DNA of 64,000 bases from Dokdonia sp. (GTDB taxonomy: Bacteria > Bacteroidota > Bacteroidia > Flavobacteriales > Flavobacteriaceae). The notes beneath the pieces were generated by a model that did not search any database, was not told the origin of the DNA, and saw only the letters and a program-made list of their open reading frames with translations. Below, piece after piece: positions 1-9,052 of this stretch (positions are counted from its first letter, which is position 1; every line of letters starts with the position of its first letter). The stretch spans positions 62,001-126,000 of the forward strand of contig JAHDIF010000004.1 of the NCBI GenBank assembly GCA_020630915.1, given 5' to 3'. Position numbers and translations under genes: made by a program.

Positions 1-372
1 CTCGTCATATAATATCACATCTCCTCTTTGCGGCACGCTTTGAAAGAATCCAAGATTTGCTGTATACCCACTATTGAAAATAAGGGCGCTCTCACTTTCG
101 TGAAAACGTGCTATCAAACTTTCTGTCTCGTCATAAAGTGGATAATTACCCGTAAGTAACCTACTTCCTGTTGCTCCAGAAATGCCTTGCGCGACTTCTT
201 TTAAAATCTTACGTGTGGCGGTTTGTAATACTCTTGCTAGTGCTGGATGATTGACAGCCCCCAAATAGTCATTAGATGAAAAATCTATCGCACCTTGAGA
301 AGAAGGTAATTTCCTGACAGAATTAGTAGCCTGTCTTGCCTTAAGTTTTTGATGTAGTTTATCTGGTAACAC
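1..372 (-). CDS. bioF: 8-amino-7-oxononanoate synthase (KAPA synthase), N-terminal part, runs off the window
   Basis: The minus strand is open from 372 to the left edge (124 codons) with no stop. The translation begins LPDKLHQKL after the first codon and carries the family's early motif FSSNDYLG, then GISGATGSRLLTGNY and FNSGYTANLGFF, typical of alpha-oxoamine synthases of the BioF/Kbl group. These PLP enzymes condense pimeloyl-ACP or -CoA with alanine in biotin synthesis. An in-frame TAG lies upstream and no ATG follows it, so GTG at 372 is the likely start. The PLP lysine and the rest of the enzyme lie outside the window. A glycine C-acetyltransferase is the main alternative, but the short N-terminus and the NDYLG region fit BioF. 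Confidence 0.85.
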   Translation of the reverse strand, partial: MLPDKLHQKLKARQATNSVRKLPSSQGAIDFSSNDYLGAVNHPALARVLQTATRKILKEVAQGISGATGSRLLTGNYPLYDETESLIARFHESESALIFNSGYTANLGFFQSVPQRGDVILYDE

Positions 373-470
373 AGGACAAAGATAGGCAAGTGAGGAAAGT
401 TTTTGATGAAAATAGAGGTTCTAAAATGTCATATATGTATAGAGATACGAAATGAGAAAATATTATTTTA

Positions 471-518
471 TTATTGTTTTTCAATAATTTTTATATATTT
501 GTTATTGTTAAACAATAA
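471..518 (+). promoter_or_regulatory. Promoter with two 17-bp inverted-repeat operators for the DUF2975/XRE operon
   Basis: The Bacteroidota -7 element TATATTTG (TAnnTTTG) lies at 494-501. Two inverted repeats of identical outline, TTATTG-N5-CAATAA, flank it: TTATTGTTTTTCAATAA at 471-487 and TTATTGTTAAACAATAA at 502-518. Their centres are 31 bp apart, about three helical turns. The upstream copy covers the -33 region and the downstream copy covers the expected transcription start. The small XRE protein at 1034-1240 is the obvious candidate to bind here; that is inference. Confidence 0.65.
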
Positions 519-523
519 TTATT

Positions 524-1030
524 ATGAAAACATCTTCATTTAAATATGCTATTAAGGCGCTTCAAATCTTCATTGCCATAACTCTCGTTATTGGAATAGC
601 TATTGTAGTACATTTATTGTATACAGGTAGGGTTTATTCTTTTATCACCGCTCCAGCACTCATGAAAGATAATTTTGAGATCAAATCTGGCATACTTGTT
701 CTACTTAATTTAGCTTTTTTAATACCCTTACTTATAGGAATTAATTCTTTAGTTAAGACAATTCCGTATTTTGAGAAACAAAATTATTTTGCTCCAGTAA
801 TTTCAAAAAAATTTAAGTTAAGCTCAAAAGCCTTTATATTTTCTGGCATAGCAGCTCTTATCTTACAATTTATTAGTCCGCTTATTGAAAACTCAAGAGT
901 CGTAGTTGGTTTGGGTATGAAAAGTCTGTTGTATCTTTTTATTCTAGTTGTTGGCTTCTTTTTTGGGTTTTTAGCTCAAGTTTTTACGAAAGCACGTGCT
1001 ATGGAACAAGAAAACGACTTAACCATTTAA
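524..1030 (+). CDS. DUF2975 family membrane protein
   Basis: This 168-residue protein has four predicted membrane helices, at about residues 12-34, 56-76, 103-121 and 128-150, with a short charged tail. Size, topology and the XRE gene 3 bp downstream match the DUF2975/YozG-like pair found widely in Bacteroidota and Firmicutes. The biochemical role of DUF2975 is not known. The ATG at 524 lies just behind the second operator-like repeat, so both genes should be co-transcribed and controlled from the 471-518 promoter. A membrane-bound partner or sensor for the small regulator is a reasonable inference, not something the sequence proves. Confidence 0.8.
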   Translation: MKTSSFKYAIKALQIFIAITLVIGIAIVVHLLYTGRVYSFITAPALMKDNFEIKSGILVLLNLAFLIPLLIGINSLVKTIPYFEKQNYFAPVISKKFKLSSKAFIFSGIAALILQFISPLIENSRVVVGLGMKSLLYLFILVVGFFFGFLAQVFTKARAMEQENDLTI

Positions 1031-1033
1031 ACT

Positions 1034-1240
1034 ATGCCTATACTCATAAACCTAGATGTCGTACTTGCAGAACGTAAAATGAAAAGTAAGGAGCTAGCAG
1101 AAATAATAGGCATTACCACAGCTAATCTTTCTATTCTCAAATCTGGCAAGGCAAAAGCAGTACGTTTCTCTACCCTAGAAGCAATCTGCAAGGCGTTAGA
1201 TTGTCAGCCAGGAGATATATTGGAATTTGTTCAAGATTGA
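1034..1240 (+). CDS. Small XRE-family (YozG-like) transcriptional regulator
   Basis: The 68-residue protein is a single helix-turn-helix domain. ELAEIIGITTANLSILKSGKAKAVRF forms the scaffold and recognition helices at about residues 20-45, followed by the family-typical TLEAICKALDCQPGDILEF. It is the usual companion of DUF2975 and starts 3 bp after that gene, so the two form an operon. Proteins this small bind DNA as dimers, which fits the paired 17-bp inverted repeats in the operon promoter. Autoregulation is inferred from that arrangement. A hairpin terminator follows at 1276-1305. Confidence 0.85.
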   Translation: MPILINLDVVLAERKMKSKELAEIIGITTANLSILKSGKAKAVRFSTLEAICKALDCQPGDILEFVQD

Positions 1241-1275
1241 TCAAGATCGCCGTCCTCAGTCCATTCTAAATAAAA

Positions 1276-1305
1276 AATCCCAAACTCCTTTCAGAATTTG
1301 GGATT
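1276..1305. terminator. Bidirectional hairpin terminator
   Basis: AATCCCAAA (1276-1284) pairs perfectly with TTTGGGATT (1297-1305). An A-run precedes it and T-rich sequence follows, so it can serve both the XRE gene and the convergent atpC. Confidence 0.7.
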
Positions 1306-1327
1306 GCTATTTTGAAAATTGCCCAGC

Positions 1328-1606
1328 TTAATCCGCTAAGACGATTGCTTTATTATTATTCATTTCTAGTGTACCACTCGTAATTTCTAACGACCAGCTT
1401 CCGTCACTTTCTTTTACGAACTTATCTTCAAAGCCTTCGGCAATTGTTGGTGCTCCCTCAAATTTTACCTTACCCTCTACGAGAAGAGACACTACTGCGG
1501 CGTGATTACTCAACATCTGGAATTCTCCATTCACCCCTGGTACTGTAAGTGATTTTACTTCACCACTTACTAAAGATGCTTCTGGAGTAACTATTTCTAA
1601 ATGCAT
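1328..1606 (-). CDS. atpC: F1Fo ATP synthase subunit epsilon
   Basis: At 92 residues this is the short Bacteroidota form of AtpC. It holds only the N-terminal beta-sandwich (MHLEIVTPEASLVSGEVKSL, then VPGVNGEFQMLSNHA) and lacks the C-terminal helical hairpin that inhibits ATPase in Escherichia coli. It joins the rotor stalk with gamma on the cytoplasmic side of the membrane. It follows atpD by 48 bp, and the spacer contains a perfect 20-bp palindrome ending 16 nt before this ATG. The remaining atp genes are not in the window, consistent with the split ATP synthase loci usual in the phylum. Confidence 0.95.
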   Translation of the reverse strand: MHLEIVTPEASLVSGEVKSLTVPGVNGEFQMLSNHAAVVSLLVEGKVKFEGAPTIAEGFEDKFVKESDGSWSLEITSGTLEMNNNKAIVLAD

Positions 1607-1622
1607 AGTTGTTATTTTTGAG

Positions 1623-1642
1623 TACGCTTTCGCGAAAGCGTA
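1623..1642. repeat. 20-bp palindrome between atpD and atpC
   Basis: TACGCTTTCGCGAAAGCGTA is perfect over 20 bp and contains the 14-bp core GCTTTCGCGAAAGC (1626-1639). It lies 16 nt upstream of the atpC ATG. It has no U-tract, so it is not a standard terminator. Confidence 0.95.
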
Positions 1643-1654
1643 ATTATAAGTCTA

Positions 1655-3169
<1,515 letters not shown>

Positions 3170-3222
3170 TTATTTAATGTTTAGCATTTAATATGCGAAA
3201 AAACACCTCGTTTTTCACGGCG

Positions 3223-3230
3223 CAAAGATA
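3223..3230 (-). promoter_or_regulatory. -7 element for atpDC
   Basis: The minus strand reads TATCTTTG, matching TAnnTTTG, about 60 nt upstream of the atpD start. I see no clear -33 TTG at the standard spacing. Confidence 0.4.
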
Positions 3231-3288
3231 CTGTTTTCTTTGGTATTGAAAAGGGTATTTTTTTGTAAAATTTTATGAATTGGTTCTT

Positions 3289-3302
3289 GCTTTCGCGAAA
3301 GC
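3289..3302. repeat. 14-bp palindrome downstream of glmS
   Basis: A perfect GCTTTCGCGAAAGC lies 4 nt beyond the glmS stop codon, in the glmS 3' end region and upstream of the atpD promoter side. No U-tract follows. Confidence 0.95.
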
Positions 3303-3306
3303 ATCA

Positions 3307-5154
3307 TTACTCCACAGTAACTGATTTTGCAAGATTTCTTGGTTGATCTACATTTTTCTCAAGCATAACCGCAATATGGTATGATAATAATTGTAAAGGT
3401 ATCGTGCTTAAAAGAGGTGTAAGAGGCTCTAAAGTTTCTGGAATCTCTATTACATGGTCTGCTAATTTTCTCACCTCTACATCTCCTTCTGTTACAATAC
3501 CTATAATCTTACCACTACGAGCTTTTATTTCTTCTACGTTACTCACAACTTTCTCATAATGCCCCTTTTTAGTGGCAATTACAAAGACAGGCATCTGCTC
3601 ATCTATAAGAGCGATAGGGCCGTGTTTCATCTCTGCTGCTGGGTACCCCTCTGCATGAATATAAGAGATTTCTTTAAGCTTAAGAGCTCCCTCTAAAGCA
3701 ACAGGAAAGTTATATCCTCTTCCTAGGTAAAGGGCGTTAGTAGCGTCCTTATATTCCTTGGCTACTATCGCCGCTTGTTCATTAGACTCAAGCGCTTTTT
3801 TTACTTTTCCTGGTATACGTTCTAATTCTTGAAGATAGGTTCTAAATTCTGAAGCTGATAGTTTGCCTTTGTGTTTAGCAAGCTTTAAAGCTATTAATGT
3901 AAGTACTGTTATTTGAGTAGTAAATGCCTTTGTAGATGCCACTCCTATTTCTGGACCAGCATGGGTATATGCTCCTGCGTGTGTTTCTCTTGAGATAGAA
4001 GACCCAACAACATTACATACCCCAAATACAAAAGCACCTTGTGCTTTTGCAAGTTTTATAGCGGCCATTGTATCTGCAGTTTCTCCACTCTGAGAAATAG
4101 CAATTACTACATCATCCTCATATATTACTGGATTTCTATATCTAAATTCAGAAGCATACTCAACCTCAACAGGAATTCTTGCAAATTCTTCAAAGATATA
4201 CTCCGCAACCAATCCTGCATGCCAAGAAGTTCCACAGGCTACGATAATAATACGCCTAGCATTTAAGAATTTATCGAGATTATCATCTATACCTGCCATC
4301 CTGATGATACCCTCTTTGGTCTTCATCCTTCCTCTAAAGGTGTCTGTTATAGCATCTGGCTGCTCATAGATCTCTTTAATCATAAAGTGATCATAACCTC
4401 CTTTTTCTATTTGCTCAAGATTAAGTTGTAATTCCTGCACATAGGGGTCTACTAAAGAATCATCCTTAATCTTTCTAATTTTTAATTTTTTGTGATTTCT
4501 CACAACTGCCATCTCACCGTCCTCAAGGTAAATAGCATTGTTTGTGTACTCGATAAAAGGAGTAGCATCAGAAGCTATAAAGAATTCGTTTTCTCCTACT
4601 CCTATAGCAAGCGGACTTCCTAATCTCGCAACAACTATTTCGTTAGGTTTGGTCTTGTCAAAAACCGCTATGGCATAGGCACCTATGGTCTGGTTAAGTG
4701 CTATTTGTACAGCCTTTCCAAGCTTTACATTTTCTTTAGTCTTTACATCTTCTATAAGATTAACTAACACTTCTGTGTCAGTATCTGAAGAGAAGGTGTA
4801 ACCTCTATTCAAAAGTTCTTGTCTTAGTGGGTCATAGTTTTCTATAATCCCATTGTGAATAATTACTAGATTTCCAGAATTAGAGACATGGGGATGAGAA
4901 TTAATGTCATTAGGAACACCGTGAGTTGCCCACCTAGTATGTCCTATGCCTATACTCCCTTTAGTAGAAATCTCTGATTCTAGGCGATTCTTTAAGTCTT
5001 CTACCTTACCCTTAGTTTTGGAAACTTTAAGATTAGAACCGTCGTAAAGAGCTATACCAGCACTATCATAACCACGATACTCCAAACGTTGTAATCCCTG
5101 TAATACTATAGGATATGCTTCCCTATAACCAATGTAACCTACAATTCCACACAT
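3307..5154 (-). CDS. glmS: Glutamine--fructose-6-phosphate aminotransferase (isomerizing)
   Basis: The 615-residue protein makes glucosamine-6-phosphate from fructose-6-phosphate and glutamine, the first step toward UDP-GlcNAc for peptidoglycan and LPS. It starts MCGIVGYIG, giving the N-terminal nucleophile Cys, and continues with HTRWATHG and HNGIIENY of the class II amidotransferase domain (to about residue 235). Two SIS domains follow, with SQSGETADT and STKAFTTQ, and it ends in the conserved LAKSVTVE. Length is normal. It lies 6 bp downstream of the DUF4270 gene in an apparent operon with it and the GT5-like gene. I see no glmS ribozyme; none is expected in this phylum. Confidence 0.98.
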   Translation of the reverse strand: MCGIVGYIGYREAYPIVLQGLQRLEYRGYDSAGIALYDGSNLKVSKTKGKVEDLKNRLESEISTKGSIGIGHTRWATHGVPNDINSHPHVSNSGNLVIIHNGIIENYDPLRQELLNRGYTFSSDTDTEVLVNLIEDVKTKENVKLGKAVQIALNQTIGAYAIAVFDKTKPNEIVVARLGSPLAIGVGENEFFIASDATPFIEYTNNAIYLEDGEMAVVRNHKKLKIRKIKDDSLVDPYVQELQLNLEQIEKGGYDHFMIKEIYEQPDAITDTFRGRMKTKEGIIRMAGIDDNLDKFLNARRIIIVACGTSWHAGLVAEYIFEEFARIPVEVEYASEFRYRNPVIYEDDVVIAISQSGETADTMAAIKLAKAQGAFVFGVCNVVGSSISRETHAGAYTHAGPEIGVASTKAFTTQITVLTLIALKLAKHKGKLSASEFRTYLQELERIPGKVKKALESNEQAAIVAKEYKDATNALYLGRGYNFPVALEGALKLKEISYIHAEGYPAAEMKHGPIALIDEQMPVFVIATKKGHYEKVVSNVEEIKARSGKIIGIVTEGDVEVRKLADHVIEIPETLEPLTPLLSTIPLQLLSYHIAVMLEKNVDQPRNLAKSVTVE

Positions 5155-5160
5155 AAAGTT

Positions 5161-6915
5161 CTATTCTATACCGAGAAGTTGACCACATGGACTAGCTGGG
5201 TCAATATCCTCTGTTAATGTATAATATATTTTTAATCTCAATTTCTTAGTTTCATCTGTGCTCAGATTTCCGTGAAGAATTGTACCCTCTGGAGAAATTA
5301 CCGAAGATACCGGAACTCTTTGACCAGTCTCAAGATCACCTGTTCCTGCAATTAAAGAAGTATTATCTACTAGCACATTTTGAGAAACCGCAATAGCTAG
5401 TCTTACATTAGTAGAGTCATTCTTAATAATATTATTAATATGTTGCGTGAGTCTTATTCTATAACTAACTCCAGGACTGTCTAGGTTATCTTCATCTGTT
5501 CTTTCCAATCGCCCTAAATGATTGGTCCTAGAATCTACTGCGCCTAAAGCACCAATTGACGAGTCTATCGCACCATCCAGCAACGTTCTGTTATTATCTA
5601 TATCGTAAATAAAGATTCTCTCAGGCTCTGCTTGACCTAATCCGGCTGCCGCCTCATCTTGGTCTACAAAAAAAGTAAGATTTGCCTCATTTACAATGAT
5701 ACCACAAGATCTTAATATTTCAAGCTCACTTTGAAATTCTTCACCATCTCCTAGATCAAATCGCGGTCCAAACAAATCTACCACGGCAATACTACCATCA
5801 CCCCCTTTCAGATATAAATTTTCTTCTCCTTCAGTTTCATCTACTGTTTGATAAGCATCTTCTATCGTAGCATTAAAGTCATTTTCATAATTCACAAGAC
5901 TGATACCCGACATAGAAAGTTCAATATTACCCTCTCCATCACTTGATAGACCTCCCAAATCTCCTGAGTCATCGCTTCCTTCAAAAGAATAAAATATATT
6001 AATAGATGCATTTTCTAGATTAAAGAAGGTTAAGTGACCCTCATCATTAATGCTTTCTACTTTAAAATAGAGCCCTCTAAAATAATCATTAAAAGAATTT
6101 GGATTTAATAAGGTAGTGTTCCCTTCTTGACCAATAATTGTGTCCTGCCAGTATTGCGTGTCTAGTTTCACCCTTAATGAAGGTGCTAATCTTGCTGTTT
6201 CTACAACACTCCCGTCGTCCAGAGGCTCTCCGTCATCATCTGTTTCTGGGGTTGTTAGAATAATTTCTGAGTCATCCGGCAAAAACATCTCCAACTTCGC
6301 AAGTTCTTCAGCATTTGGAACACCCATAGCGTCTAACTCAACTTGCAACTGTTCTCCTTCGACCAGTGATTCATTGATAGACCCGCTAGGGTTTGTGATG
6401 TCATCAGATAAGTATACCGCTAGGTCTTCAAAACCACTATCAGGGTCAAGATCATTTAAAAAGAAATTGGACCTGTATACTGAAAGTTTAACTGGCCCAC
6501 TATTTGTAAATGTGGAGTCTATAGTATACGTGCTATTACCATCAGTATCTGTTTCTACTAAACTGGAAAAGTATGGCAATGTAAGAACTACACTGTCTAC
6601 AACGGTATTATCACCAAATTCAGGACTAAAACGAGAAAGTGTCATCTGGCTCAAAAATGACGCCGTAGTCTTACCATATACAGCATCGTTATATACACCC
6701 AAAACACCTACAGGCACTCCATTTGTTTGCACCCCTTGTGGATAGTTTTTTGTGTACGAAACCAGAGAAAAATCTGAAGCTACATTTGTTTCAAAATTAA
6801 CTTCGTTCACAATACCAGATCCTGTGGTATTCATCTCATCCTCACAAGCAAAAAATAAGCTTATTGCAAAAACACATAAAAGTCCTTTTGCTATCATTAA
6901 ATATATTCTCTTCAT
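5161..6915 (-). CDS. DUF4270 family lipoprotein
   Basis: From the ATG at 6915 the product has 584 residues. The N-terminus (KGLLCVFAISLFFAC) is a lipoprotein signal with lipobox Cys at residue 24, so it is probably anchored in the outer membrane. The rest is beta-rich and acidic and matches the Bacteroidota family DUF4270, whose function is unknown. A longer reading frame from 6951 would run into the preceding gene. The ATG at 6915 is preferred because it sits 1 bp after that gene's stop and opens directly into the signal peptide. Its place between a GT5-like gene and glmS suggests a tie to cell-surface sugars, but this is inference. Confidence 0.85.
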   Translation of the reverse strand: MKRIYLMIAKGLLCVFAISLFFACEDEMNTTGSGIVNEVNFETNVASDFSLVSYTKNYPQGVQTNGVPVGVLGVYNDAVYGKTTASFLSQMTLSRFSPEFGDNTVVDSVVLTLPYFSSLVETDTDGNSTYTIDSTFTNSGPVKLSVYRSNFFLNDLDPDSGFEDLAVYLSDDITNPSGSINESLVEGEQLQVELDAMGVPNAEELAKLEMFLPDDSEIILTTPETDDDGEPLDDGSVVETARLAPSLRVKLDTQYWQDTIIGQEGNTTLLNPNSFNDYFRGLYFKVESINDEGHLTFFNLENASINIFYSFEGSDDSGDLGGLSSDGEGNIELSMSGISLVNYENDFNATIEDAYQTVDETEGEENLYLKGGDGSIAVVDLFGPRFDLGDGEEFQSELEILRSCGIIVNEANLTFFVDQDEAAAGLGQAEPERIFIYDIDNNRTLLDGAIDSSIGALGAVDSRTNHLGRLERTDEDNLDSPGVSYRIRLTQHINNIIKNDSTNVRLAIAVSQNVLVDNTSLIAGTGDLETGQRVPVSSVISPEGTILHGNLSTDETKKLRLKIYYTLTEDIDPASPCGQLLGIE

Positions 6916-6916
6916 G

Positions 6917-7726
6917 CTATTCTTGTAAAACTTTTGTATAGAACTCCTCATATGCCTGAGGAAACTCCTCTTTCTTTTTAAATGGAAGTACAGGAATTTT
7001 TGTAGTGTTTAGGATGTTTCCTAAATTCCCATCGAGCTCAGGAGAACCAATGATAGCTGCATCAGAATGCTTGATACTCACTTTCATTAAATTCTCATAA
7101 GTAGGGTCTTTCAAATCCCCTATTGCTTCGGCGTCAATACCATCAAAAGCGATCTTATTAATCATCTCTTTATTTAACGCGCCTTCGTAGCCTTGATTGT
7201 ATACAGAGGTCACTATCTTACTTTGAGCAAATAATGGATCACTCGCATAATAGCTCCTTAGGTATACAGGAAGTAATGCCGCTAGCCATCCATGAACATG
7301 AATAATATCTGGAGCCCAGTTTAATTTTTTAACGGTCTCCACCACGCCTTTTGCAAAAAAAATAGCTCTCTCGTCATTATCTTCAAACAATTTTCCTTCT
7401 TCATCTGTAAACGTAGCTTTACGTTTAAAGTACTCTTCATTATCTATAAAGTAAACTTGGATTCTTTCTTTAGGAATAGATGCCACTTTGATAATTAGTG
7501 GCATATCAAAGTCGTTAATTACCAGGTTCATCCCTGACAATCTTATTACTTCGTGCAATTGGTGCCTGCGCTCATTGATATTGCCATAGCGCGGCATAAA
7601 AATACGTATTTGACCTCCTTTGGAATTAACCATCTGGGGAGCTTCAAATGACATAGAGGCAATTTCGGTCTCCGGTAAGTAAGGTATCACTTCTGACGAC
7701 ACGTACAATATCCTCTTATCTTTCAT
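6917..7726 (-). CDS. GT5 glycogen/starch synthase N-terminal-domain protein, half length
   Basis: The 269-residue protein resembles only the first Rossmann domain of glycogen synthase: RILYVSSEVIPY, GGQIRIFMPRYG, then APDIIHVHGWLAALLPVYL and TSVYNQGYEG. A full GT5 enzyme is about 470 residues or more, with a second domain carrying the sugar-nucleotide site; that domain is absent and the frame ends cleanly. The N-terminal KTGGL glucan-binding motif is also missing: the sequence there reads EIASMSFEAPQM. It is therefore unlikely to be an active glycogen synthase. It leads an operon with the DUF4270 lipoprotein and glmS and diverges from panC. The minus strand has a -7 core TATTTTTG at 7763-7770. 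Confidence 0.75.
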   Translation of the reverse strand: MKDKRILYVSSEVIPYLPETEIASMSFEAPQMVNSKGGQIRIFMPRYGNINERRHQLHEVIRLSGMNLVINDFDMPLIIKVASIPKERIQVYFIDNEEYFKRKATFTDEEGKLFEDNDERAIFFAKGVVETVKKLNWAPDIIHVHGWLAALLPVYLRSYYASDPLFAQSKIVTSVYNQGYEGALNKEMINKIAFDGIDAEAIGDLKDPTYENLMKVSIKHSDAAIIGSPELDGNLGNILNTTKIPVLPFKKKEEFPQAYEEFYTKVLQE

Positions 7727-7762
7727 ATAGGTTGTTCTTAAAAATTATTGATAAAAAACACG

Positions 7763-7809
7763 CAAAAATACGAAATTTTATGCACTTTGCCTTTAAAATA
7801 GTAAGTTTG
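7763..7809. promoter_or_regulatory. Divergent promoter region, GT5-like operon and panC
   Basis: A minus-strand -7 core TATTTTTG lies at 7763-7770 and a plus-strand core TAAGTTTG at 7802-7809. Both fit TAnnTTTG. Neither has a convincing -33 TTG at 19 bp. Confidence 0.45.
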
Positions 7810-7831
7810 CAGCCGTTAATTTTATGATAAA

Positions 7832-8680
7832 GTGTCTATAATTTTTACTAAAATTGAACTTAAAAATCTTGTTTCTAAAAAAAAGCAAGAAGGTAATACC
7901 GTGGGTTTTGTTCCTACCATGGGAGCTTTACATGAAGGTCACGCGTCATTAATTTCGCTTGCTCTTGAAAAGCACCCTTATGTCGTGGTGAGTATTTTTG
8001 TGAATCCTACACAATTTAATAATGCACAAGATTTAGAAAAATATCCTAGAGCTTTAGAGAAAGATGCTCAGTTCCTTTCGAATTTTAAGGATCGAGTAAT
8101 TATTTACGCTCCTTCTCCCCAAGAAGTATACGGCACAAACATATCCTCTACTTCTTACAACTTTGGCAATTTAGAAAATGTTATGGAAGGTGAGCATAGA
8201 CCTGGACATTTTGATGGCGTGGGCACGGTTCTTAACCTCCTTTTCAGACAGGTGCTGCCTGATGAAGCGTTTTTTGGAGAAAAAGATTTTCAGCAACTAC
8301 AGATTGTTAGAAAACTCGTTCAATTAGAAAAATTATCCTTGAAAATTACAGGCTGTCCAATTCATAGACAAGAGAATGGACTTGCTATGAGCAGTCGCAA
8401 TGCAAGGCTTACAGAAAAACAACTTGCTATCGCACCTTTTATTTATAAATCTCTACAAATAGCAAAAAAGCATTTTGAGACCAAAAGTGCACTACAATTA
8501 AAAAAAATAGTAACAACTGCCTTCGCAAATGAAGAAGGGTTAGAACTGGAGTACTTTGAAATTGCAAATATTAAAAACCTTAGTCCGCTTTCGCGAAAGC
8601 GTAAAAATCAAAAATATCGAGCCTTTATTGCTGCTTATGCAGGAGAAATAAGACTTATAGACAATATTGCCCTCAACTAA
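7832..8680 (+). CDS. panC: Pantothenate synthetase
   Basis: The 282-residue enzyme joins pantoate and beta-alanine with ATP to make pantothenate. [13 protein letters not shown] is the nucleotidyl-transferase HIGH region, FVNPTQFN and [11 protein letters not shown] are pantoate and ATP site motifs, [10 protein letters not shown] and MSSRNARL complete the fold. It starts with GTG at 7832, since no suitable ATG precedes the conserved N-terminus. Near the C-terminus the 14-bp palindrome at 8587-8600 is read as LSRKRK, the only copy in the window used in that frame. It overlaps nothing and is followed by panD after 19 bp, giving a two-step pantothenate operon. Confidence 0.97.
   Translation: MSIIFTKIELKNLVSKKKQEGNTVGFVPTMGALHEGHASLISLALEKHPYVVVSIFVNPTQFNNAQDLEKYPRALEKDAQFLSNFKDRVIIYAPSPQEVYGTNISSTSYNFGNLENVMEGEHRPGHFDGVGTVLNLLFRQVLPDEAFFGEKDFQQLQIVRKLVQLEKLSLKITGCPIHRQENGLAMSSRNARLTEKQLAIAPFIYKSLQIAKKHFETKSALQLKKIVTTAFANEEGLELEYFEIANIKNLSPLSRKRKNQKYRAFIAAYAGEIRLIDNIALN
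8587..8600. repeat. 14-bp palindrome inside panC
   Basis: Perfect GCTTTCGCGAAAGC, read in the LSRKR frame near the PanC C-terminus. Confidence 0.95.
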
Positions 8681-8699
8681 TAATACCTATCTTTACACT

Positions 8700-9050
8700 A
8701 TGTTAGTAAACGTTGTAAAATCAAAAATTCACAGAGTAAAAGTAACTGGAGCAGAGCTTCACTATATTGGAAGTATTACCATAGATGAAGACCTCATGGA
8801 TGCTGCTAATATTATAGAAGGAGAACGTGTTCAGATCGTAAATGTGAATAATGGAGAGCGTCTTGAAACGTATGCCATTCCCGGACCAAGAAATAGTGGA
8901 GAGATTACCTTAAATGGTGCTGCGGCAAGAAGAGTGTCTAAAGGCGATATATTAATTCTAATCGTATATGCCTTTATGGAACTCGAAGAAGCAAAAAAGT
9001 TTAAACCCACTTTATGCTTCCCAAATGAAGAAAATAACTTGCTTACCTAA
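8700..9050 (+). CDS. panD: Aspartate 1-decarboxylase, pyruvoyl proenzyme
   Basis: The 116-residue proenzyme decarboxylates aspartate to beta-alanine, the substrate PanC needs. The start at 8700 gives [13 protein letters not shown], the normal N-terminus; an upstream extension to 8667 is not conserved. Self-cleavage is expected between Gly24 and Ser25 in [10 protein letters not shown], producing the pyruvoyl group on Ser25. [11 protein letters not shown] and [11 protein letters not shown] are further family motifs. It is 19 bp downstream of panC and 2 bp upstream of the next gene, which carries a terminator-like hairpin in its first codons. Confidence 0.96.
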   Translation: MLVNVVKSKIHRVKVTGAELHYIGSITIDEDLMDAANIIEGERVQIVNVNNGERLETYAIPGPRNSGEITLNGAAARRVSKGDILILIVYAFMELEEAKKFKPTLCFPNEENNLLT

Positions 9051-9052
9051 TC

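Noticed and set aside
6140-6745. 201-codon plus-strand frame opposite the DUF4270 gene
   Set aside because: Ser/Thr-rich antisense shadow. The minus strand encodes a lipoprotein with a clear signal and family similarity.
6917-7726. Calling the GT5-like gene glgA
   Set aside because: The product lacks the second GT-B domain and the KTGGL motif, so glycogen synthase activity is not supported.
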